A DNA stretch of 14,381 bases from Verrucomicrobiota bacterium (GCA_003217835.1 QHMQ01000111.1:430-14810), one strand, 5' to 3'. Shown: positions 1 through 7,306, counted from the stretch's first letter. Numbers and translations: made by a program. The notes: generated by a model from the letters alone, not told the origin.

Positions 1-237
1 GAGGGGAATGTATTTAAGAACGTAAAGCCAACTGAGAAAGCTGGCGATCACGAAAGCGATCCCCAACCACACCAGTGGCGAGACCAGGCCATTAACTCCG
101 GTCCACGACCATGCGCTGGAAAGATCTGCAATGTCAGTCGCGCCACGTTTCAAAAGGAGCTCCGACACGAGCACGCACACCACGCTCAGCGTCAGTTGCA
201 GCCATGGATTGCCGAAACCGGAAGGTTGATTTCGCAT
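1..237 (-). CDS. Small drug/metabolite transporter (SMR/EamA-like), N-terminal part, cut by left edge
   Basis: An open frame of 79 codons starts at ATG 237 and runs off the left edge; an in-frame stop lies upstream at 262-264 with no other start between. The visible protein has two hydrophobic segments, about residues 11-30 and 53-74, separated by a polar loop. The end of the second segment, SWLYVLKYIPL, resembles the start of the conserved block of SMR/EamA proteins in which a helix ends in a Y-x-L-x-x-x-P-L-S-like turn. It is therefore probably an inner-membrane drug/metabolite-superfamily transporter or a lipid-carrier flippase of the ArnE/ArnF type; the substrate cannot be read from this fragment. 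An AGG sits 12 bases before the ATG. It lies 62 bases downstream of the acyltransferase gene on the same strand and is probably co-transcribed with it. Family assignment is moderately sure; function is open. Confidence 0.7.
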   Translation of the reverse strand, partial: MRNQPSGFGNPWLQLTLSVVCVLVSELLLKRGATDIADLSSAWSWTGVNGLVSPLVWLGIAFVIASFLSWLYVLKYIPL

Positions 238-299
238 TCGGCTTTTTAACCTGCCGCGATGTCATGGCAATCGAATTCGACACGGGATGGTTCGCGCTT

Positions 300-1484
300 T
301 CAAAGCTGATCCGCGTTTGGAAATCGGCGCAAGATCGGATCGTGACGCGTTGGTCCGAGATATTTGATCATCCGGCGGAAGATTGGATTCAAAAGCGCGC
401 TCGTGTGCATGACGTACAAGTCAAGCGGCACGAGCTCGCACCGGAGGTGCAGCTTGGGTCCGTAATTCAGCGGATTGCTGTAATAATATTTCAATCCTTG
501 TTGCAGCGACCACGAGACGATATCGCGCAGCGTGTAGAAATAAAGGTGCAGATCGAGCGCGACACTGTAATCAAGCCCGATGCACTCATCGTAAATCGCG
601 TCGCCGCAAACCAGGCAAAAACTAAATGCGACAATTTTGCCCTTCTGTTGCCAAATAAAGAAACGCGCCCGTTCTGGCATTCTTTGTTCGATCGCACGAA
701 AATAATCTTTCGTTAATGTCTCGAATTTCAGGGGCGAACGCTCGTGGACCTGAAGGTAAAGCGGATAAATTTCATCAATGTAGGGAGTAATATCGGTGAC
801 GATCTCCACGTCGATCTTTGGCGCACGTTCTGCTTTCCGGAATTTGCGGCGCAGATCTTTCCGGGTTGCCTTGCTGAGTGTGCGAAAATATTCGTCCCAA
901 TCGTGGTAATGCAGGGCGAGCCGCGTCATCGGCATGCTGGGGATGCGCGCATAGCCGTTTGAACGAAGAGATTCAAGCCTCGGGCGATATTTCGCCGGGA
1001 AATCTTTGAAAACAATCAGCGAAACTCTGTTCTGCCGTGCATAAGTGCCGAGGCTGGCATGCAACGCCTTGGCCAACCAAGCGTCGTCTTTTTCGTCGCA
1101 CGCGTCCAGGTCGCCTGCACCGGCCGCGCAGCCGACCATCAATACGCGCATGGTCAGAAAGCGCGGGAATTTTTTCCGGATAAGATCGACAACCGAACGA
1201 ATTTTGCCCGGCACGCCTTCCACAAGATTTTGTCGAACAAAGAACACAGGCTGAATTGCCCGCACATTGCCCGAATCATCCTCGAGCACCAGATAATGAT
1301 GTTCGAAATCGCCGTCCAACGTCTCGTCGACGATTTCGTAGTAACGATGGTCCTTGCATTTGTTCCGAAACGCGCGGGTCCAGGAATCAGAATTTTCCAG
1401 GTCGGAGAGCGTCAGGATTGTCGCCGTGCCTTGGGGAAAAGAAATTACGGCGTCACCTTGCATGTCGATCTTGCCCATCGACAT
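300..1484 (-). CDS. FemAB/BioF2-like GNAT acyltransferase
   Basis: The protein is about 394 residues if started at ATG 1484; ATG 1463 is an equally plausible start. The longest frame reaches 1577, but that would overlap the upstream mscS gene by 125 bases, so an internal start is preferred. Residues about 200-220 carry a basic helix (SKATRKDLRRKFRKAER) typical of FemAB-like/BioF2-like acetyltransferases. After it come the second GNAT half (FFIWQQKGKIVAFSF, about 275-290) and a Tyr-rich C-terminal block containing LHLYFYTLRDIVSW. Known members transfer amino-acyl or acyl groups in peptidoglycan, exopolysaccharide or lipid synthesis; the acceptor here is unknown. The gene overlaps the end of mscS and is followed by a membrane-transporter gene, which suggests an envelope role. 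The fold call is fairly sure; the substrate is not known. Confidence 0.72.
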   Translation of the reverse strand: MSMGKIDMQGDAVISFPQGTATILTLSDLENSDSWTRAFRNKCKDHRYYEIVDETLDGDFEHHYLVLEDDSGNVRAIQPVFFVRQNLVEGVPGKIRSVVDLIRKKFPRFLTMRVLMVGCAAGAGDLDACDEKDDAWLAKALHASLGTYARQNRVSLIVFKDFPAKYRPRLESLRSNGYARIPSMPMTRLALHYHDWDEYFRTLSKATRKDLRRKFRKAERAPKIDVEIVTDITPYIDEIYPLYLQVHERSPLKFETLTKDYFRAIEQRMPERARFFIWQQKGKIVAFSFCLVCGDAIYDECIGLDYSVALDLHLYFYTLRDIVSWSLQQGLKYYYSNPLNYGPKLHLRCELVPLDLYVMHTSALLNPIFRRMIKYLGPTRHDPILRRFPNADQL

Positions 1485-2565
1485 TCTGCACTTTAAGCAC
1501 GCCGCTACGGATATGGAGGTCGCGTTGTGGAAAGGCGATCTCGATCCCGGCTTCGCGAAATTTCTGCTCGATGGCAAAATTGAGATCGCTTCGATAGCGG
1601 CTCGGCCGAGCGCTCATCTCACTACTCCAGACCACCAGCTCGAAGTCGATCGAGTTGTCGCCGAATTTCTGGAGAAAAACGCTCGGAGCTGGATCCTTTA
1701 GGGTATTCGGATTTTCACGTCCGGCGGCGAGCAAGGCCTCGCGTACTCTGGCGATATCGCTGCCGTAGGCGACGCCGACTGGGATGCGAAACCGCACCCG
1801 CGGATCGCCATAAGTCCAGTTGGTCACGGGCGAATCGATAAATTTCGTGTTTGGCACGATCATCGTGATGTTGTCGTTGGTGCGAATCACCGTGCTACGG
1901 GCGCGAATCTGCTGCACCTGACCGGTGATCCCTGCGACTTCGACGCGATCACCGATTGTGATTGGCCGTTCGGCCAGGATCACCAGGCCACTGATGAAAT
2001 TGCTGGCGATATTTTGGAGGCCAAAGCCAACGCCTACGCCAACCGCCCCTGCGAAAACGGCCAGCGCGCCCAAGTGAATACCGGTATTTTCCAGAACTAT
2101 CAAAACGCCAACTACCAGCACGACGTTGGCAATGATTTGGGCAATGGCGTACTGAAGTGCGCGATCCAATCCACTGTGAACGAGGAAACGATCGAAAAGA
2201 AAGCGTTTCGTTCTCGAGGAGATCCAAAAAACCGCGACTAGAAGCCCAATCAGCAGAAAAATCTGAACAAGACTTAACGAAACGGCTGGCAAAGGCGCAC
2301 TCCAAGCTAGCGGAATGCCGGCCGCATTAATTGCGCTAATAGTAAAAAAGACGAGCGCAGCCAGACTTAGAATCGTCGTGACGATGGCGACAAAGTTCGT
2401 GTCGATCTTGAAGCGGCTGAGAAAACGCCGGACGACACTGCTTTGTAGTATTCGGGCAATAACGAGCCCCGCCGCGAAAAGGCCGACGAAGGCAATTAAC
2501 CCCAAAAACGTGACGTAATGGCCTCCGACTTGAAATAACGGTTTCTCAAAAACCGAGAAGCTCAT
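1453..2565 (-). CDS. MscS-family small-conductance mechanosensitive channel
   Basis: The 370-residue protein is an inner-membrane channel that opens under membrane tension and releases solutes during osmotic downshock. Hydrophobic segments lie near residues 17-39, 61-84, 95-115 and 140-158. The pore-lining helix follows at 166-197, with the Gly/Ala-rich stretch AGAVGVGVGFGLQNIASNF characteristic of MscS TM3. The beta domain comes next (ERPITIGDRVEV, VPNTKFID), then the alpha/beta vestibule ending in FPQRDLHIR, another MscS landmark. It has about one or two more N-terminal helices than E. coli MscS. The start is ATG 2565; no Shine-Dalgarno is visible. It lies downstream of a strong terminator behind acpP and overlaps the acyltransferase gene at its 3' end, implying translational coupling. 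The family call is secure; no specific paralogue name can be given. Confidence 0.93.
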   Translation of the reverse strand: MSFSVFEKPLFQVGGHYVTFLGLIAFVGLFAAGLVIARILQSSVVRRFLSRFKIDTNFVAIVTTILSLAALVFFTISAINAAGIPLAWSAPLPAVSLSLVQIFLLIGLLVAVFWISSRTKRFLFDRFLVHSGLDRALQYAIAQIIANVVLVVGVLIVLENTGIHLGALAVFAGAVGVGVGFGLQNIASNFISGLVILAERPITIGDRVEVAGITGQVQQIRARSTVIRTNDNITMIVPNTKFIDSPVTNWTYGDPRVRFRIPVGVAYGSDIARVREALLAAGRENPNTLKDPAPSVFLQKFGDNSIDFELVVWSSEMSARPSRYRSDLNFAIEQKFREAGIEIAFPQRDLHIRSGVLKVQNVDGQDRHAR

Positions 2566-2611
2566 TGCAATCTAGTCTGGGCGTGTTGCATCTCTCCGCA
2601 ACCTTAAACAC

Positions 2612-2637
2612 GAAAACACGGCTGAAGCCGTGTTTTC
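2612..2637 (-). terminator. Hairpin terminator behind acpP (possibly bidirectional)
   Basis: An 11-base-pair perfect stem, GAAAACACGGC / GCCGTGTTTTC, with a four-base loop lies 30 bases beyond the acpP stop. The outer part of the stem is A-rich on one side and T-rich on the other, so the transcript from either strand ends the hairpin with UUUU. It probably isolates the abundant acpP message from mscS, which starts 46 bases further on and shows no convincing promoter of its own in that gap. Confidence 0.8.
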
Positions 2638-2667
2638 ATCTCCCGAACATCTCGCGTCGCGCGCGTG

Positions 2668-2916
2668 TTATTGCGGTTTCGCTCGTTCTTCGATGTATTT
2701 AACGACGTCGCCGACCGTTTGCAGTTTCTCGGCGTCTTCGTCCGGCACTTCCACGGAAAATTCCTCTTCAAACGCCATCACCAGCTCGACGATATCGAGC
2801 GAGTCCGCACCCAAATCTTCGATGAACGATGCCTGTGGCGTGACCTGCTCCGGGTTCACACCCAGTTGCTCCACGATAATGTCCTTGACCTTCTCTTCGA
2901 TTGATTTTTCCGCCAT
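2668..2916 (-). CDS. acpP: Acyl carrier protein
   Basis: This is an 82-residue acidic protein with the typical length and four-helix pattern of type II fatty-acid-synthesis ACP. The phosphopantetheine attachment site is the Asp-Ser-Leu of DLGADSLDIVELVMAFEEEF, with Ser39 as the modified residue. It shuttles acyl intermediates in the cytoplasm between fatty-acid-synthesis enzymes and also donates acyl chains to lipid A and phospholipid enzymes. The gene stands alone and is not inside a visible fab cluster; a hypothetical gene is divergent on the other side of a 161-base gap. In that gap a TTGACA lies at 3003-3008 on the minus strand, but no good -10 box stands at the right distance, so the promoter is not called. 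No Shine-Dalgarno is seen. Identification is secure. Confidence 0.97.
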   Translation of the reverse strand: MAEKSIEEKVKDIIVEQLGVNPEQVTPQASFIEDLGADSLDIVELVMAFEEEFSVEVPDEDAEKLQTVGDVVKYIEERAKPQ

Positions 2917-3077
2917 AAAATTTGTTTCGTTCGGGTTGGTTGCGCGTCGAAAAGCTTAAAGCAGTCCGAGCACAGGATGGCAAGTAAATGAATTAGAGAG
3001 CTTGTCAATCAATTTCAGGCGCGATGCGCGAGCGGCTTTCGATTTGCTTCCTGCGTCATTCGAGTAGATGGAAAACG

Positions 3078-4499
3078 ATGTCCTCTTCGCCTGTCGAGCC
3101 AGTTGATTTGCTCGATCTTAAATTGCTGCCCGCGTGGGTGAAAGAACCCGCTAAGGAGAGGATCTACGAGCACGCCAGCGGCGGGGAAGATGACCGGCGA
3201 TCACGCGCTCCAAATCGTTTCCGGCGTGATCGCGCTCCACGCTCGCGCGAGTCAAAAATGTCGCGCGAATCTCAAAACGGGCGCGACGGCCGAGCTCGCG
3301 GTCGAAACCATGGAGATCAGCGCAAGGTTTTTCGGGCAATCGCTCCGGCAGAAATTACGGTTCGTTTTCTGCCACACTCGTCGGCATTTGAAAGCGTGGT
3401 CGCGCAAATCAAGTCGGCGTCAGTCGCATATTCCATTTTCGCTTTGGCGCGTTTGTTCCTGGAAAAACCGGAACGCTACGATGTTCGGTTGACGGCAAAG
3501 GCAGAATCTCCGGTTTATCAACTGGGCGAAAATGGCGCGATCTCTCCGGATCGAGACTTCCTTGAGCGAAACGCATTTCGATTCGCTCGCGAAGATTTTT
3601 ACAAGATCGACATCACACAATCAGATCCGATCAAAGGAAATTTCTCAAACGTCGCCTGCTGCAGACTGAGCGGGACGCTCCTTGGCCCGACCAATCATCA
3701 TAATTATCAGCCGCAGCTCCGCAGCCTTTACGAACAACGCTTCAGCCGTCGCATGAGTTTTGCCGAATATCAGCGGCAAATCGAGATCGTGAATGATCCG
3801 GCGTTAATCGAGCGGTGGAAAGAAGAAGCGCGAACGGTGACGACATATACGACATTGCGCGACGAAACTCCCTCGACGTTCGCGTCCGCAGCGGAAGCAG
3901 AACGGCACTTCCGGTCCAATTACCTGCCGGGCTTGGTTCGCAGCGTAGAGGAAGTAAACATCGACGGGGTCTTGAGCCGGGGTTTGCCCGATCGAGCGCT
4001 CAATCGCGCGATTGAAGATGCCTGGACAGGCGAGACTCGCTCGCCATCGAACATGATGCAGGAGTTAGCGGCCCGATGTCGACAAGCCGGCCTCAACGTT
4101 TTTCGGCATCGTCGTGGCAGGTTGTTCGTCTCGCCGATCCGGATACGCGCGTTTGTCCATGAACAAGGTGGCGTATCTCCTTCGGTGAACGCAATTCTTG
4201 AGGCGGTGGCAGCCACACCCGGCATTAATCGCAAAGAGCTTGCCGAAAAGTTAGTTCTCGATCTTTCGATCGAAGACGCGGAATCGCGCAAACTTGCGCT
4301 CGCTTCCGACCTGCGCTGGCTCATTAGCGAAGGTCACTTGATTGAGTTCAACGACACTTCGCTCGATCTGCCGCGGAAGAAAATGAACCAAGCGCAAGCT
4401 TCTGACTCGCCGATTCAGAATCGGGAGCCGGAAACCAATATTGCACTAGCTCACTCGCCGACGACTTTGAGCGCCGGCTCGGAATCGCCGCCTTCGTAG
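3078..4499 (+). CDS. Conserved-looking hypothetical protein: basic linker plus winged-helix-like C-terminus
   Basis: No named family is recognised. ATG 3078 (473 residues) is preferred over ATG 3024 because the extra 18 residues look non-conserved and a GGA precedes the second start. Order of parts: a short N-terminal motif (LLDLKLLPAWVKEP, about residues 11-24); an Arg/Ser/Asp/Gly-rich disordered stretch, about 36-86, strongly basic; a folded region, about 90-260, with LFLEKPERYDVRLTA and DFYKIDITQSDPIKG; a helical region, about 265-350; and a winged-helix-like segment, about 366-425 (ILEAVAATPGINRKELAEKL), followed by a polar tail. The basic linker and helix-turn-helix-like end suggest nucleic-acid binding, possibly RNA or translation-related, but that is inference. 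The last 49 bases overlap the 3' end of panD on the opposite strand. Codon use resembles the neighbouring housekeeping genes. Confidence 0.75.
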   Translation: MSSSPVEPVDLLDLKLLPAWVKEPAKERIYEHASGGEDDRRSRAPNRFRRDRAPRSRESKMSRESQNGRDGRARGRNHGDQRKVFRAIAPAEITVRFLPHSSAFESVVAQIKSASVAYSIFALARLFLEKPERYDVRLTAKAESPVYQLGENGAISPDRDFLERNAFRFAREDFYKIDITQSDPIKGNFSNVACCRLSGTLLGPTNHHNYQPQLRSLYEQRFSRRMSFAEYQRQIEIVNDPALIERWKEEARTVTTYTTLRDETPSTFASAAEAERHFRSNYLPGLVRSVEEVNIDGVLSRGLPDRALNRAIEDAWTGETRSPSNMMQELAARCRQAGLNVFRHRRGRLFVSPIRIRAFVHEQGGVSPSVNAILEAVAATPGINRKELAEKLVLDLSIEDAESRKLALASDLRWLISEGHLIEFNDTSLDLPRKKMNQAQASDSPIQNREPETNIALAHSPTTLSAGSESPPS

Positions 4500-4846
4500 C
4501 GAACGATTTCATTTTTTTCGTTTAAAACGACAATGCGCGGCTGATGAATCGTCGCTTCGTCAGGCGTGTAACGCGCGAAACTCATGATCGTGATGCGGTC
4601 GCCAATTTTTCCGAGGTGCGCAGTGGCGCCGTTGAGTTCGATGATTCCGCGCTGTGCTTCGCCGTAAATTGCATAGGTCTCGAACCGTTCGCCGTTGCTC
4701 AAGTTGCCAACGAGAATTTTTTCGTAGGGAACCAACCCAACGAGTTCAGCCAGATCGGCGGAAATCGTGAGGCTGCCTTCGTAATCCAGACTGGCGCCGG
4801 TGACAGCAGCGCGGTGAATTTTCGATTTGAGAAGCGTCAATTGCAT
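4451..4846 (-). CDS. panD: Aspartate 1-decarboxylase (pyruvoyl-dependent)
   Basis: PanD converts L-aspartate to beta-alanine for pantothenate and coenzyme A synthesis in the cytoplasm. The protein self-cleaves between Gly24 and Ser25 to make its pyruvoyl cofactor. Numbered from ATG 4846, this protein has Gly24-Ser25 in the YEGS motif, Lys9, Arg54, Tyr58 and Asn72 exactly where the E. coli enzyme has them. That is why ATG 4846 is chosen over the TTG two codons upstream. Length is 131 residues, against 126 in E. coli. It lies 45 bases downstream of rpmB on the same strand and is probably co-transcribed. Its last 49 bases overlap the convergent hypothetical gene. No Shine-Dalgarno is evident. 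Confidence 0.96.
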   Translation of the reverse strand: MQLTLLKSKIHRAAVTGASLDYEGSLTISADLAELVGLVPYEKILVGNLSNGERFETYAIYGEAQRGIIELNGATAHLGKIGDRITIMSFARYTPDEATIHQPRIVVLNEKNEIVRYEGGDSEPALKVVGE

Positions 4847-4891
4847 CGCCAATCGAACTGGGCCGACAATCCTAAGGGAGGTTAACCGGAT

Positions 4892-5161
4892 TTAACCGGC
4901 GATCACGCCTGCCTTCTTCAGTGCAGTATAGGCGCCGTTTTTATTGATCGTTTTCAGGCCGCGCGCAGTCACGCGGATCCGGACGAACTTCTTTAGCTCC
5001 GGCACCCAAATGCGATGCGCATGCAAGTTTGGTCCAAAAATGCGCGACACATTTTTGGTCACGTGCCGTCCGACTCCGCCCTTTTTCTTGGCCATGCCGC
5101 GGCGGTGAATGATGCTGCCGCGCGTGGCTCGAGAACCTGTGATGGAGCAAACCTTTGACAT
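4892..5161 (-). CDS. rpmB: Large-subunit ribosomal protein bL28
   Basis: This 89-residue, strongly basic protein has the bL28 signature: an N-terminal Cys-x-Ile-Thr-Gly (CSITGSRATRGSIIHRRG), then VTKNVSRIFGPNLHAHRIWV, and a C-terminal RVTARGLKTINKNGAY block. It is slightly longer than the 78-residue E. coli protein because of its middle. It sits in the 50S subunit near the exit-site tRNA. It is not paired with rpmG, the usual partner in many bacteria; instead panD follows 45 bases downstream. The start is ATG 5161; there is no clear Shine-Dalgarno. TTAACCGG occurs twice, 10 bases apart, at its 3' end. Identification is secure. Confidence 0.95.
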   Translation of the reverse strand: MSKVCSITGSRATRGSIIHRRGMAKKKGGVGRHVTKNVSRIFGPNLHAHRIWVPELKKFVRIRVTARGLKTINKNGAYTALKKAGVIAG

Positions 5162-5300
5162 AGTTGGCGAAAAAGTTGCGCAACCTGCCGCGCTCCGCTT
5201 GTTGGGTCAAGCGAATCTTGAACGGAGAATGCGCGCCGCGGTCAAATTTGTCTCGCGTGAGGCCGTCAATTCCAGAAGATCGATAAATCGCTTTTGAAGC

Positions 5301-6341
5301 ATGACGCCAAAAAATAATCATAAACTGCGGATCGGGATTGTAGGAGCAGGCAGCATCGTTCGCGCCCGGCATCTGCCGGCGCTGAAAAAGCATCCTGAAG
5401 TCGAAATCGTCGCGGTTTCGAATTTGACCTACGAAAGCTCGGAAAAATTTTGCCGCGAAAATCTCCCGCACGCCACCCCAATGCAAAATTGGGCCGATCT
5501 GCTCGCCATTCCCGACTTGGACATCATTTGGATCGGTACGCCGCCTTACATGCATTCGGCGGTGACGATCTCGGCGCTTGAAGCGGGCAAACATGTTTTT
5601 TGTCAGGCGCGCATGTCGATGGATTTGGCCGAAGCCGAGGAAATGCTCGCTGCATCCAGGCGTTATCCGGAACTGGTCACGATGCTTTGTCCGCCTCCGA
5701 TGGGAATGCGTGCTGATTTGCTGGTGAAAAAGCTCCTGGCCGAGAATTACATTGGCCAACCGCACCATGTGCGACTGCAAAGTTTCACGAGCAGTTATTT
5801 GAATCCTGATGCGCCGGCGCATTGGCGACAAAGGATCGAGATCAGCGGACTGAATATTCTCACCCTGGGAATTTACATCGAGGTATTGCAGCGCTGGCTC
5901 GGAGACATCACCGGCCTCTTTGCGCGCGGGAAAATCATCCATCCAATCCGGCAGGGCTATGAAGTGATCATTCCCGATTTGCTCACCGTTCTTTGCGCGT
6001 TCGACAACGGTGCCGAAGGCGTTCTCGACTTTAGCGGCATCGATGCGCTGGCTCCCGGCGACCGGCTGGAAATTTACGGCAACGCCGGCACTCTTACTTA
6101 CGATTTTGGTTCCGATCTGGTGCAAGCAGGCAAGCTTGGCGAGCGCGCTCTGCATGTTGTCGATCTTGCGCCGGAATTGGAAGGCGAATGGCGCGTGGAA
6201 GAAGATTTTCTCGCCGCCGTGAAGTCAAAAGGACGCGTCCGGCCGCGTCCGAATTTCGAAGAAGGCGTTCGCTACATGCGCGTTGTCCAGGCAGTCGCCG
6301 ATTCGCGCGCGCGCAACGAATGGGTGGAGATCAAAAAGTAA
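5301..6341 (+). CDS. Gfo/Idh/MocA-fold protein lacking the usual catalytic Lys, Asp and His
   Basis: The 346-residue protein has the two-domain layout of the glucose-fructose oxidoreductase / inositol dehydrogenase family. An N-terminal Rossmann fold carries the dinucleotide loop GIVGAGSIV (residues 12-20). The D/N-rich strand-4 region reads WIGTPPYMHS, and an alpha/beta C-terminal domain begins around residue 150. The family normally has Glu-Lys-Pro after GKHV; here it reads CQARMS (101-106), so Lys is replaced by Ala103. The usual Asp-x-Gly-x-His reads TLGIY (188-192), so Asp and His are also gone. NAD(P) binding still looks possible, but classical dehydrogenation does not. CQARM-type relatives exist as I recall, so this is probably a distinct subfamily and not random decay; the frame is intact. 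It is divergent from rpmB with a 139-base gap in which no convincing promoter was found. Confidence 0.88.
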   Translation: MTPKNNHKLRIGIVGAGSIVRARHLPALKKHPEVEIVAVSNLTYESSEKFCRENLPHATPMQNWADLLAIPDLDIIWIGTPPYMHSAVTISALEAGKHVFCQARMSMDLAEAEEMLAASRRYPELVTMLCPPPMGMRADLLVKKLLAENYIGQPHHVRLQSFTSSYLNPDAPAHWRQRIEISGLNILTLGIYIEVLQRWLGDITGLFARGKIIHPIRQGYEVIIPDLLTVLCAFDNGAEGVLDFSGIDALAPGDRLEIYGNAGTLTYDFGSDLVQAGKLGERALHVVDLAPELEGEWRVEEDFLAAVKSKGRVRPRPNFEEGVRYMRVVQAVADSRARNEWVEIKK

Positions 6342-6390
6342 GCTATTACAACCCCCCTATAATCTAGATAGGCCGAATAATTAAACCTTG

Positions 6391-7306
6391 TTAGGCAGCA
6401 CTCGGACCTTTGACGCTGTGGCTATCGAACTCGTTGTTTGCGCAGCGCATCCAGCCGCATTGTTCTCGCGTGAAACCGCGGCCTTGCTGTCGGACATCTC
6501 GCGCGCTCAGGTAGTCTGTGTCGGCCCACCGGCGGACGCCGATTCGCTCGAAGCAGTGATCGAGGCCATTGAGTCTGAGCGACGTTTGCTAAGCGTTGAG
6601 CGGTGGGTTTTTTGGGGCATGTCAGGCGGCAGCTTCCTCGGACAGCTCTACGCGCGACAACATCCGGATGTCCTTGCTGGCCTGATCCTGGCAAGCTCGG
6701 GTCCCTACTTCCGCCCTACTGCCGAAGACCCGGCCTGCATTCTCTGTCCTCGACATCCGGCGTGGCGCGAACGGCTCGCAGCAATCAACCTTTTAGATGG
6801 TCAGCGCGATGTCGGCGCAACCGAGTGGAAGGTAGTCGAGGGAGTTGGCTGGGTCTTTCGGCGTGCCGGAGGCGCGGCCCTCCTCGTCTCGCCCGAAGAA
6901 CCCTCCGTCGAGCTACGGCGAATGATGCCCGCGCTATGGACCTTCGATGCGCGCAGCTGGCTCCCGGAAGTGCAAGTGCCGGCTCTGGTGATGTGTGGAA
7001 GCCTCGACCCCGTAGTCCCGCTTGCCCACGCACGCGCACTCGCGAACTTGCTGCCTGCAGCCGAGTTCAAGATGATCGAGGGAGCCGGTCATATCCCGCT
7101 GGTCGATCATCGGCTGGCGGTAGAGGATGCCGTTCGAGGTTTCCTACGCAGGTGCGTCCAGCGGATAAAGTCAACGTAGTGCGCCGTGCGGCCTAACCAG
7201 ACGATGCAGCCAAACCGCTGCCGGGCAATGAAGAGGTTAATTGCTATGAGCTTCTGTTAATGGTAAGAGAGTTCGCTTCCGCTTGCGTCGCTGCGCTCCC
7301 GTCTCG
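6391..7306 (+). mobile_element. Integron-like gene cassette carrying one hydrolase gene
   Basis: The predicted cassette is 916 bases, bounded on the left by G|TTAGGC (crossover after 6390) and on the right by the end of an attC-like element, G|TTAGAA (crossover after 7306). It holds one gene, oriented the same way as the attC, with the stop codon 11 bases before the attC: the classic cassette layout. On circularisation, G7306 joins TTAGGC 6391-6396 and gives GTTAGGC, the perfect complement of the R'' box GCCTAAC at 7191. The hydrolase gene is visibly richer in G+C than its neighbours in the lines counted by hand (about two thirds, against roughly 52-65 percent). No integrase gene or second complete attC is visible, so it would be a single stranded cassette, perhaps inserted at a secondary GTT site. 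The call rests on pattern alone. Confidence 0.5.
6418..7179 (+). CDS. Alpha/beta hydrolase
   Basis: The protein is about 253 residues with a complete catalytic set. The nucleophile elbow is G-M-S-G-G (WVFWGMSGGS, Ser69 from the GTG start), the acid is in CGSLDPVVP (Asp197) and the base is in GAGHIPLVDH (His225). The usual HG oxyanion motif after strand 3 is replaced by AAHPAA, so the oxyanion hole must be built differently. The cap region contains a Cys-rich stretch, CILCPRHP. An in-frame TTG at 6388 would give 10 more residues, but it spans the predicted cassette boundary and has no ribosome site, so GTG 6418 is preferred with little certainty. The substrate (ester, lactone, peptide or other) cannot be told. 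It is isolated from metabolic partners and sits inside the predicted mobile cassette. Confidence 0.82.
   Translation: MAIELVVCAAHPAALFSRETAALLSDISRAQVVCVGPPADADSLEAVIEAIESERRLLSVERWVFWGMSGGSFLGQLYARQHPDVLAGLILASSGPYFRPTAEDPACILCPRHPAWRERLAAINLLDGQRDVGATEWKVVEGVGWVFRRAGGAALLVSPEEPSVELRRMMPALWTFDARSWLPEVQVPALVMCGSLDPVVPLAHARALANLLPAAEFKMIEGAGHIPLVDHRLAVEDAVRGFLRRCVQRIKST

Noticed and set aside
111..716. 201-codon plus-strand frame over the acyltransferase gene
   Set aside because: It is a shadow frame antisense to the transferase and to the partial transporter gene; no motif or ribosome site.
1059..1701. Several plus-strand frames over mscS and the transferase
   Set aside because: They are antisense frames opened by high G+C; composition is Arg/Ser-rich with no domain pattern.
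3003..3008. TTGACA upstream of acpP as a promoter
   Set aside because: The -35 is perfect, but hexamers at 15-18 bases (such as TACTTG) fit a -10 poorly.
4941..6155. 404-codon open frame on the minus strand
   Set aside because: It lies antisense to the Gfo/Idh/MocA gene and runs out of frame through rpmB; the protein has no recognisable motif and both overlapped genes are clearly real.
6358..6363. TATAAT upstream of the hydrolase as a promoter
   Set aside because: No -35-like hexamer is found 15-19 bases upstream, so a single perfect -10 box was not enough for a feature.
6603..7196. 197-codon frame in another phase of the hydrolase gene
   Set aside because: It has Arg/Pro/Ser-rich composition typical of a shifted frame in G+C-rich DNA, while the hydrolase frame has an intact catalytic triad.
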